From a virus, in the IMG/VR virus record IMGVR_UViG_3300002835_013852, positions 1 to 38,516 of that record: 38,516 bases of DNA, one strand, 5' to 3'. Under the pieces are notes generated by a model that did no database searches, was not told the origin of the DNA, and saw only the letters and a list, made by a program, of their open reading frames with translations. Below are positions 1 to 6,232 of the stretch, one piece after another. Within the stretch, counting starts at the first letter, position 1. Each line of letters begins with the position of its first letter. The position numbers and the translations under genes were made by a program.

Positions 1-1370
1 CCAAGGAGGTAGTTGACGAGGGAACCTGCGCCGGAACCACGACCGGCACCTGGAAGAGTCCGGTTCTCGGCAACCTTGAACACCTTCTGAAGTGTGAGGA
101 AGTAGTTCTCGAAGCCAAGGTGCTTGATGTCACCAAGCTCGAACTTGGCACGTTCGACGTATTCCTTGTTGGTTGCAAGACCCTCATCAATAAGGGCAGT
201 CTTCACAAGGCTGGTGAGTTGGCTCATTGCAGTGCTTTCAGATGTGGAGAACGAAGGAAGCTTTGCAGTGTCCTCGAACCAGATCTCCTCACACATCTGC
301 CACGCAATGTCATGTCCACGTTCGATGGAGGAACGAACCACATCTTCAGTCCCCTCATAGAACTTGAACTCCTTTCGTCGGAGGAGGTACTCTTCCCACA
401 TCTGGTCGGCATTCTTGGGGAAGAGTTCAGCCTTGATCTGGTCCTTCGTAGGAAGTGGCTTCGGCTCCTCACCAATCTTCATTCGACCAGGCTGAAGCTG
501 GCGATAGATCTCACGGGCTTCCCAAAGGTCAGGACCAGGGTAGTGAGCGTCAGAAGTGGTAAGGAGGGGAATTCCTGTTCGCTGGGACAGGTCAATCATG
601 CACCGGTTCGTGAGGTCCTGTGCGCCGAGTCGATTGAACTGGATCTCGAGGAAGAAGTTGTCTCGTCCAACACAGTCGGTGAATCGATCTACCATGTTCT
701 GAAGTCGATTGTTGATTCGGTTTCGAACGGTCTCATCATCAACAAGTCGAGGATCGAGCTGGTCAAACTTGAGGTCTGGGAACTCACGGTAGATAATGCC
801 GGACGGATAGCCGCCGACGCATGCTGTGGAGACCACCAGGCCTTCACCATGTTCCTTGAGCATGTTGAAGTCGATTCGTGGGAACTTGTAGAACCCGTCC
901 TTGAAGGACTTCTTGACCAGAGTGAAGAGGTTGGAGAGGCCGACTCGATTCTTGGCAACCACGACAAGGTGGTACCGTCGACTGATGTTGTCGATCTGCT
1001 CGGTTCGAGTGTCGTCGGCATCCTCGACAACAAGGCCAGCCTCTTCCTCATCGTTCTCGGAGGTGCTGTCCTCTGCCGAGATACCCTTCGAAAGGTCGTA
1101 GGCCTTCTTCCATTCCTTCAGGTCGGGGACAAAGTAGAACTCCACACCGTAGAGTTGGCGGAACTTTGCACCCTTGCCCTTCAGCTTCTTGGCATGCGCG
1201 TGTGCATGAGCAAGTCCATTGCCATTTCCATGGTCTGTCAGTGACCAGGAATCGAGGCCATTCTTCAGGCAGAAGTCGATGTGCTCACGAGGTTCGGAGA
1301 GTCCATCGAAAGGAGAGAACGTCGAGTGGTTGTGGATGGAGGCGTAACGATTTGGGGGTAAAAGAATCAT
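1..1370 (-). CDS. dnaE: DNA polymerase III alpha subunit (DnaE/PolC-type replicase), N-terminal part
   Basis: Replicative C-family DNA polymerase. The 3' end runs off the window, leaving 456 codons. The N-terminus is a PHP domain: IHNHSTFSPFDG near residue 13, then LTDHGN, YGVEFYF, HLVVVAKNRVGLSNL, STACVGG and TTSDAHY, all matching the usual DnaE series in order. The visible part ends in GRGSGAGSLVNYLL, the conserved nucleotide-binding loop just before the palm, so the catalytic aspartates lie outside. The H-x-H of PHP motif I is present, so a metal-dependent exonuclease function is possible. The ATG at 1370 is preceded by AGGAAGG. It is the last gene of the run beginning at 4881, and its start lies in a perfect inverted repeat. 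An acidic insertion near residues 95-125 is not typical. Confidence 0.93.
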   Translation of the reverse strand, partial: MILLPPNRYASIHNHSTFSPFDGLSEPREHIDFCLKNGLDSWSLTDHGNGNGLAHAHAHAKKLKGKGAKFRQLYGVEFYFVPDLKEWKKAYDLSKGISAEDSTSENDEEEAGLVVEDADDTRTEQIDNISRRYHLVVVAKNRVGLSNLFTLVKKSFKDGFYKFPRIDFNMLKEHGEGLVVSTACVGGYPSGIIYREFPDLKFDQLDPRLVDDETVRNRINNRLQNMVDRFTDCVGRDNFFLEIQFNRLGAQDLTNRCMIDLSQRTGIPLLTTSDAHYPGPDLWEAREIYRQLQPGRMKIGEEPKPLPTKDQIKAELFPKNADQMWEEYLLRRKEFKFYEGTEDVVRSSIERGHDIAWQMCEEIWFEDTAKLPSFSTSESTAMSQLTSLVKTALIDEGLATNKEYVERAKFELGDIKHLGFENYFLTLQKVFKVAENRTLPGAGRGSGAGSLVNYLL

Positions 1371-1431
1371 CGGGTTCCTTCCTTGACTGACCGTTTGTTG
1401 ACGATCAATCTTATTAGGAAGGAACCCGATG
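1368..1431 (-). promoter_or_regulatory. Perfect 16-bp inverted repeat enclosing the RBS and start codon of the polymerase
   Basis: Bases 1416-1431 (AGGAAGGAACCCGATG on the plus strand) are the exact reverse complement of 1368-1383, with a 32-base spacer. In the minus-strand transcript the 3' arm consists of the SD (AGGAAGG), the spacer and the AUG of the polymerase gene, and the 5' arm lies 20 bases after the preceding stop codon. Folding would hide the ribosome binding site. The stem is followed by AUUCUUUU, so it could also act as an intrinsic terminator or attenuator. A short TTGA/TCAA dyad sits in the loop. The repeat is directly visible; the regulatory role is inferred. Confidence 0.65.
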
Positions 1432-1450
1432 TTCAGGATCAGGGAGAAGA

Positions 1451-1885
1451 CTACTCGATTCGTCCGTAATACGGCTCAAAGAGAGGCTTACCTGCTTCAA
1501 TGGAACGCTTCAGGTAGTCACGGAGCTCATCGTAACTAGTGGTCACCTTCACACCGGACTGTGCCAACATGAGGTTGAAGTTACCTGTGAGGCCCTGGGC
1601 AAAGTAGACGATCGGAACGTTTGCGTTGTATGCGACGCCTGCCTCGAAGATTGTGCCCATGTCCTTGTCTCGTGTGTTGCAAAGGACGAAGTCGGCAGTT
1701 CGAATGTGATCGACATTGCCCTTGAACGTGTCCTTCTGCACATCAAGTGGTGCATTTGGTGGACAGATGAAGATCTTACGAGGGGATGCCACGTTGAGAT
1801 CCAGTTCAGCCAGAAGATTCTCAAGGGCTTCTACCTCTTCAAGAGCCTTGGGTGTGAACCAACCGGATGCGAGATACACTTTCAT
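1451..1885 (-). CDS. Nucleoside 2-deoxyribosyltransferase-family protein
   Basis: 144-residue protein of the NDT fold. The start MKVYLASGWF matches the first strand and substrate loop of the family. IRTADFVLCN (about 61-70) carries the conserved Asp, and DMGTIFEAGVAY (75-86) contains the nucleophilic Glu (E81) in the D-x-G-T-x-x-E-x-G motif. Members either swap bases between deoxynucleosides or hydrolyse nucleotide N-glycosidic bonds (DNPH1, MilB); sequence alone does not tell which. The ATG at 1885 has GAGGAG 5 bases upstream. It is nine bases downstream of the flavoprotein gene and just upstream of the polymerase, in a run of nucleotide-metabolism genes, which suggests work on the deoxynucleotide pool. 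Confidence 0.85.
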   Translation of the reverse strand: MKVYLASGWFTPKALEEVEALENLLAELDLNVASPRKIFICPPNAPLDVQKDTFKGNVDHIRTADFVLCNTRDKDMGTIFEAGVAYNANVPIVYFAQGLTGNFNLMLAQSGVKVTTSYDELRDYLKRSIEAGKPLFEPYYGRIE

Positions 1886-1894
1886 TTTGACTCC

Positions 1895-2488
1895 TCAGTA
1901 ATTGAGATTGATATTGTTCGATTCGATTCCAAACTGTTCAGCACAGGAGCAGCAGGAATCAACTAGCTCCTTTGGTCCTGCAACAAACACCTGTGTTCCG
2001 ATGGGAAACTCCTTCACGTTGAGCGGTGTGAAAGGAGTGTCCGGCCTACCCAGCTTCTTTGTGTTCCATTCAACGACTGTTTCAATTCCCTTCATTTCGC
2101 GAATCGATTCAATGCCAGAAGAAAGGGGATGTCCGCCACGGGTGTAGGAAACAAACCAAGTCCTCAGGTTGCGCTGTGACCTGTATTTGAGGAGGTTGTA
2201 TCCCACACCCGTGGCGGTGCCGCCACAAACAATGACGGCATCCCATGAATCATAAACAGGAAATCCCTTTCCAAGGGGTCCTGCTACATTCACTTCCGTT
2301 CCCTCCGGTAGGTCTAGAGGACCTCCGTAGCGGGTAAGCACCGAAGCAGAATTTTCATCCGAATCGGCTATAGCGAAGAATCGACCGTTGACATTGATGC
2401 ACTGACCTGGTGAGGCTCCGTCACAGGGCATCTCAAACTTGACGACAATCATGTCGTCGCCTCTCAAATTTTCAATAACCTTTGCCAT
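1895..2488 (-). CDS. Small FNR-like flavoprotein reductase (PyrK/ferredoxin-NADP reductase fold)
   Basis: 197 residues. SPGQCINVNGRFFAIADS (26-43) resembles the FAD-binding loop in which PGQ precedes an R-x-x-S/A flavin motif. VAGPLGKGFP (68-77) matches the LGPLGxGF element of PyrK-type reductases. VIVCGGTATGVG (85-96) is the glycine-rich NAD(P) loop, and VFVAGPKELVDSC (167-179) is the usual C-terminal G-P-x element. The C-terminus has three cysteines (C179, C180, C182) but not the full four-cysteine [2Fe-2S] set of PyrK. It probably passes electrons from NAD(P)H to a partner. In this operon the likely partner is the flavin-dependent ThyX-like enzyme, or a carrier for the ribonucleotide reductase. 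The partner is inferred. Confidence 0.72.
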   Translation of the reverse strand: MAKVIENLRGDDMIVVKFEMPCDGASPGQCINVNGRFFAIADSDENSASVLTRYGGPLDLPEGTEVNVAGPLGKGFPVYDSWDAVIVCGGTATGVGYNLLKYRSQRNLRTWFVSYTRGGHPLSSGIESIREMKGIETVVEWNTKKLGRPDTPFTPLNVKEFPIGTQVFVAGPKELVDSCCSCAEQFGIESNNINLNY

Positions 2489-2489
2489 A

Positions 2490-3017
2490 CTACACCCAAG
2501 CCTTCAGGAGGCCCTGCATTGTTTCTCGCATCTCGCGTTCCAGGTCCTCATCATCGACATTCACAAGCACCGTCTTGCACTTGGTCCACTTTGTGAACTT
2601 CATGTAGAGATCGTGAATCTTGGTGATGTTGTCATTGATGTTGTCATACTCATCCTTGACGCCTGCATACGAGGATCGATGAGGAATGACGATGACAGTT
2701 CCAAGACGAGAGTGACGTTCATCAAGCTGACGAAGGAGCTCAAAGTCAGTCTGCCTTCCGAGGGCTTGGGAGTATATCCACTCGGAAGGCCAGGCACGAT
2801 CGAGGATTACCGATGAGCCGGAGGACTCGAGGTACGAGGTGAAGTAAGTGTCCACATAGCGGATCGCATTGAGAAAGTAGCTTGGGTCGCTGAGAAAGTA
2901 CTTGTGCTCGTCCGTGTTCTTGAAGTACGGAATGCCAAGGCGACGACTGAGCTCCTTGGCCTGCTCGGTCTTCCCGCAGCGATCAGGACCCTCGTAGATG
3001 ATGATCCGCTGTGGCAT
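2490..3017 (-). CDS. tmk: Thymidylate kinase-like deoxynucleoside monophosphate kinase
   Basis: 175-residue P-loop kinase. The Walker A is EGPDRCGKT (9-17), in the position usual for thymidylate kinases (EGxDGxGKT). The DR motif is in VILDRAWPSEW (71-80), which binds the nucleotide monophosphate. The protein is shorter than bacterial Tmk (about 210), as is common in phages. The start codon overlaps the ThyX-like gene stop in TAATG, with GAGGGG upstream, so translation is coupled. It would convert dTMP or a modified dNMP to the diphosphate. The substrate cannot be read from the sequence, but coupling to the unusual ThyX paralogue makes a modified monophosphate plausible. Confidence 0.85.
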   Translation of the reverse strand: MPQRIIIYEGPDRCGKTEQAKELSRRLGIPYFKNTDEHKYFLSDPSYFLNAIRYVDTYFTSYLESSGSSVILDRAWPSEWIYSQALGRQTDFELLRQLDERHSRLGTVIVIPHRSSYAGVKDEYDNINDNITKIHDLYMKFTKWTKCKTVLVNVDDEDLEREMRETMQGLLKAWV

Positions 3018-3943
3018 TACTTCCCCTCGACCTTACGGATTCGTGCCTCATACCCGATGGTCTTCCAGTCCTCGATCATCTCCTTCTCACCTGGAAAGAG
3101 GAGGTGGTCCGGAAGCTCCTGTAGCTCGAAGAACCATGCGGACTTATCGAACTTCCAGTCAGGCTGGTTCTCAGGATTCGAGAGGGAGGGAATGTGCTTG
3201 CCTGCGGAAGGAGCACGACCGGTGTTGCCGAAGACCTTGTCGGTATTGAGGCAGGTCTTGTTGGCGCCCATCGCCTCGAGCTTGGTGAGGAGTGTGGACC
3301 AACCGGAACCCTTCACCTTCTCAGAACCATCCTCATTGAGGTGTGCCTTGATGAGCTCATGGCGAATGAGGCGACCAATGAGGTTGAGCTCATCGGTAAG
3401 ACCGTTCTCACAACGACGGGCAAAGTAACCACGAAGAGCCATGAAGTTGACAACACAGACGAGGTTAGTCTGCTGGCCATGGAATGTCATGTAACGGCAG
3501 TCCTGAGGAGGAACACCTGCCGAAACCATCTCATCATAAAGAGCCTGAGACTCACGAACGATACTGGCAGCACGATCACCAAACACAGGATGCTCGAAGA
3601 TGTTCTTAGGAATGGTGACATTGTGCTCGATCGCTTCAGGCATCTGGGATGTGACGCAATAAGCCCAACCAACTCGACCACGAGTGAACTGTGCAAGGCC
3701 GACTCGACTGATTCCTTCCACACGAATCTGGAAGTTGAGGGCCTCCTGCGGAACAGGAAGTGCAGTACCGGCAAGGACCTCCTTGCAGGCCTCGATGTGC
3801 TTCGGATTCGTGGGATCGTACTCCTGATTGCGAAGAGAGTACCAGGTCTCACGGTACCAGTTCCAGAACATTTGGAACGGGTTCTCGATTCCAGAGTCGA
3901 GAATGGTTACCTTGATGTTGCCGAAGCCATTCGAAATGCTCAC
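3017..3943 (-). CDS. ThyX-like flavin-dependent enzyme with a rewritten signature motif
   Basis: 308 residues. It aligns with ThyX over about 60-200: VPQEALNFQIRV matches the TPFEH strand region, and RNA-binding-like RGRVGWAYCVTSQM (88-101) occupies the place of RHRxxSxNxxSxRY. YMTFHGQQTNLVCVVNF then MALRGYFARR (151-177) matches the substrate-binding C-terminal helices, including the conserved Arg. Of the signature, both flanking Arg survive, while His becomes Gly, Ser becomes Trp, Asn becomes Tyr and the final RY becomes QM. A C-terminal extension of about 100 residues is unlike ThyX. The GTG start at 3943 has a strong GGAGG and overlaps the upstream stop (GTGA). With a canonical ThyX at 13137-13769, this one probably has a different substrate or product. 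Confidence 0.8.
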   Translation of the reverse strand: MSISNGFGNIKVTILDSGIENPFQMFWNWYRETWYSLRNQEYDPTNPKHIEACKEVLAGTALPVPQEALNFQIRVEGISRVGLAQFTRGRVGWAYCVTSQMPEAIEHNVTIPKNIFEHPVFGDRAASIVRESQALYDEMVSAGVPPQDCRYMTFHGQQTNLVCVVNFMALRGYFARRCENGLTDELNLIGRLIRHELIKAHLNEDGSEKVKGSGWSTLLTKLEAMGANKTCLNTDKVFGNTGRAPSAGKHIPSLSNPENQPDWKFDKSAWFFELQELPDHLLFPGEKEMIEDWKTIGYEARIRKVEGK

Positions 3944-4881
3944 TTTACCTCCAGATTGTTGACTGAGTTTAGAAAATCTTGATGTGTGTCGTAGATATCA
4001 ATGTTCTTCACATTGACCAACTGTTCATTGTAAGTCTTCTGTGGAGACAGTACACGAATCCCATGCGATGCATACTCAAGGGCATGCTTTGGTGAATCGT
4101 CCATTGCAAACATGACCTTCCCCTTCAGGAAGTAATCCTGCTGCGTCAGCCACCTGTACTTCTCAGGGCTGAATCCGATTCCATCGACCTCAAAGCCGTG
4201 ACGCTCGAGCCACGCATATGTGGCGCACTCACACATTGGATTCTCCTGTGGGCGCGCCGTGAGGATCTGGATCCAGAATCCCCTCTTTCGCATTGCATTG
4301 AGCTCATCTCGAAGCCAGACAAGAGGTTCGAGTTCCATCATGCCGCCAGCACTGATAAAGTCCTCAAACACGTTTGTGGGATCAATTCCAGCCTGAAGGA
4401 TCGCATCGGTGTTGTAGTACTCCTTGCCATGCAAGTTAGTCTTCACACCCTTCGATTCGAGCCATTCATAGAACTTTGTTCGAAAGTCTGCAACGACGTC
4501 GTCGACATCAACAATGACAACAGGTTCACCTGACCATTTTCGGGAAAGGAGCCTGTGACGAATGTTGAGCTGGGAGTCACGAAGTTGCATGGCAGCCTCG
4601 AGGTCCTCAGAAGAGAAGTCCCATGTGTTGAGTACTGCGGTGATGTAACGCACAACATCCACAGACTCAAACAGCATCTTGTTTCTGTTTATGAAACGAT
4701 CTTCTGTGTGGTGACGAAAGTTGATGCTGTTTGTGAGTTGACCGACCTCATTGTGAAGTGAGAGGAGGAGCGTCTTTGTGAGCTCCAGCTTCTTTTCATC
4801 ATCACGACCAAACTGGTCCAGCAACTCACCAAACGAACGTTGTGCGGACAGGATTCCCTGTAGAGTCTTGAATTCCTTCAT
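3940..4881 (-). CDS. Fusion of MazG/dimeric dUTPase-like domain and HAD 5'-deoxyribonucleotidase
   Basis: 313 residues with two domains. Residues 1-115 are all-helical with LHNEVGQL (E45) and FESVDVV (E72-x-x-D75), the two metal-binding helices of the all-alpha NTP pyrophosphatase superfamily (dUTPase_2, T4 dCTPase, MazG). Residues 118-313 are a HAD phosphatase of the NT5C type: motif I VIVDVDDVVADF (D125, D127), motif II ILTARPQ (T208), motif IV AMDDSP (D261, D262). A dNTP would be cut to dNMP by the first domain and dephosphorylated by the second, removing a nucleotide from the pool. The SD is poorly placed (AAGGA, 13 bases from ATG). The gene opens the five-gene run that ends in NDT and overlaps the ThyX-like start. 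Confidence 0.78.
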   Translation of the reverse strand: MKEFKTLQGILSAQRSFGELLDQFGRDDEKKLELTKTLLLSLHNEVGQLTNSINFRHHTEDRFINRNKMLFESVDVVRYITAVLNTWDFSSEDLEAAMQLRDSQLNIRHRLLSRKWSGEPVVIVDVDDVVADFRTKFYEWLESKGVKTNLHGKEYYNTDAILQAGIDPTNVFEDFISAGGMMELEPLVWLRDELNAMRKRGFWIQILTARPQENPMCECATYAWLERHGFEVDGIGFSPEKYRWLTQQDYFLKGKVMFAMDDSPKHALEYASHGIRVLSPQKTYNEQLVNVKNIDIYDTHQDFLNSVNNLEVK

Positions 4882-4911
4882 GATTCACTGTAATCCTTGA
4901 GATATGGGTTT

Positions 4912-5148
4912 TCAACCCCTGACAATGGAAAAGTCAGAAATAGGCTGGTTCAGGTATGAGGTGCCAGTCCCTGGTTCAATGACATCAATGACGATGCTCA
5001 GCGTGGCGGCTCTCTCACTCCAGTAGACTGTCCCCTCATGGGGACCCCTCGTAACGAGGAATATCTTGTCAGGAGGCCACCTCCAACTCTCACCAAGGAC
5101 TGGTGTGTTGGAGACTATTGATCTCCTGACAAGGTCACCCCTCTTCAA
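4912..5148 (-). CDS. Hypothetical small protein (78 aa)
   Basis: No family recognised. It begins KRGDLVRRSIV and contains PDKIFLVTRGPHEGTVYW, which looks like a small beta-barrel (SH3-like) domain rich in aromatic residues. The only in-frame start is TTG at 5148, overlapping the upstream stop in TTGA, so it depends on translational coupling. Paired with the similarly built 65-residue product just upstream. The 30 bases between it and the next gene hold nothing obvious. Confidence 0.6.
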   Translation of the reverse strand: MKRGDLVRRSIVSNTPVLGESWRWPPDKIFLVTRGPHEGTVYWSERAATLSIVIDVIEPGTGTSYLNQPISDFSIVRG

Positions 5149-5342
5149 GCACGGTCGGGAATAAGGGTGTTGAAGCCTGTGGGGTAGTATCTCACCTCAC
5201 TTTCGACCTGGATCGCAAAATGCTTGATGGTGGGATGTGGCATGTTCAGATCATGTGGAGGGATTCCCTCACCAAGATAGAAACCCACAGCACAGGGATT
5301 GCCATTCTCGTTGATGACTCTTACCTTCGTTCCTCTTTCCAT
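5145..5342 (-). CDS. Hypothetical small protein (65 aa)
   Basis: Unrecognised. ERGTKVRVINENGNPCAVG at the N-terminus and the alternating hydrophobic pattern HFAIQVESEVRYYP suggest a compact all-beta fold. The ATG at 5342 has a clear AGGAG 5 bases upstream, the best SD in this group of three small genes. The stop overlaps the TTG start of the next gene. Confidence 0.68.
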   Translation of the reverse strand: MERGTKVRVINENGNPCAVGFYLGEGIPPHDLNMPHPTIKHFAIQVESEVRYYPTGFNTLIPDRA

Positions 5343-5350
5343 TTCTTCTC

Positions 5351-5581
5351 CTAAATCGGGTTATTCTTATACTCTTCAATAATCTCTATCATCTGCGGGA
5401 CATCGTTGTCCTCACACTCCTTGTAGTTGCGACCGAGCTCTCGGTTCAACATGTCCCATATGAAAGAATACGGGTTGAGTGCTGGGAGGTCATTGATGTC
5501 CTCCATGTTCTTGATGAGGTAGTCGCCGGCCTCACGGGCCTTCATGCGGACAATCTGGATATTACTCTCTGAGAGGGCCAT
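5351..5581 (-). CDS. Hypothetical small helical protein (76 aa)
   Basis: Unrecognised, acidic and mostly helical by composition. The N-terminal helix NIQIVRMKAREAGDYLI is followed by an aspartate-rich linker and a C-terminal helix MIEIIEEYKNN. No cysteine pairs, membrane segment or catalytic motif is visible. It lies between the metallophosphoesterase and two small beta-type proteins with gaps of 8-9 bases, so it is part of the same transcript. Confidence 0.66.
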   Translation of the reverse strand: MALSESNIQIVRMKAREAGDYLIKNMEDINDLPALNPYSFIWDMLNRELGRNYKECEDNDVPQMIEIIEEYKNNPI

Positions 5582-5590
5582 AGGTTTCCA

Positions 5591-6232
5591 TTAGTTGTTT
5601 CTTTCGGTGTACCAGAGGGTACGTGCGTAATCCTGGAGGTGGTCTATTAGGCCTTCCAGGTCCTCCTTCCTTACATTTGCAGACACATTGACCATACCGT
5701 CGGCGGAGGTCACCTCGACGTGGTCGATTATGGGTTCTTCAAGCTTTATTCCACACAGCCTCTCCTCAGAAATTGGTGCAAAGTCCCAGAGGTCTACACA
5801 GACATTCACCCTTCGTCCTGTGACGATGGGGCCGGAATGACGGTGACCGTGGACCTGCATGTCGTAATCGCGAATCACAGAGTCAGGCAGGGGCTTGTGA
5901 CACATTATCACACGTCTTCCGTCCTGAAGGGTGATGGACTTGCGCTGGAACACCTCAGCGAAACCGCACTCCTTCATTGTCCTGGGTGACCTGTCATGGT
6001 TGCCGGAGATGAGGACTTTGTGGCCTCGGAGGTCCCTGATTAGGCGAGCCGCCGATGTATGGTCACCAAGGAACATGTCCCCGACGACGTACACGGTGTC
6101 ACTGTCAAGTATCTTCTCGTTCCACCTCTGAACAAGCTGCTCGTTCATGTGCTTTGTGGACTCGAACGGACGCTTGCAGTACTCGATGATGTTGTGATGA
6201 TTGAGGTGAAGGTCCGATGTGAACCAGTTCAT
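5591..6232 (-). CDS. Metallophosphoesterase (calcineurin-like)
   Basis: 213 residues with the full motif series of the calcineurin-like phosphoesterase superfamily: SDLHLNHHN (D7, H9), VVGDMFLGD (D52), SGNHDR (N78, H79), MCHKP (H112) and VHGHRH (H128, H130). These bind two metals and would hydrolyse a phosphate ester. This short form is common in phages and bacteria, and its substrate is generally unknown. The ATG at 6232 directly follows the stop of the nucleotidyltransferase (TGAATG), with GGAG upstream. The C-terminal 60 residues after the catalytic core are unassigned. Confidence 0.88.
   Translation of the reverse strand: MNWFTSDLHLNHHNIIEYCKRPFESTKHMNEQLVQRWNEKILDSDTVYVVGDMFLGDHTSAARLIRDLRGHKVLISGNHDRSPRTMKECGFAEVFQRKSITLQDGRRVIMCHKPLPDSVIRDYDMQVHGHRHSGPIVTGRRVNVCVDLWDFAPISEERLCGIKLEEPIIDHVEVTSADGMVNVSANVRKEDLEGLIDHLQDYARTLWYTERNN

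Noticed and set aside
120-1244. Long plus-strand frame of 374 codons
   Set aside because: It is antisense to the polymerase gene, has no SD or recognisable domain, and is a mirror of its codon pattern.
1429-1550. Plus-strand mini gene beginning at the second copy of SD-spacer-ATG
   Set aside because: The arm gives a good SD and ATG, but the frame ends after about 36 codons, antisense to the NDT gene, with no protein signature. The repeat is better explained as an RNA stem.
3017-3943. Simple pseudogene of thyX
   Set aside because: The frame is intact over 308 codons, has a strong SD, is coupled on both sides, and retains fold-level similarity, which does not fit decay.
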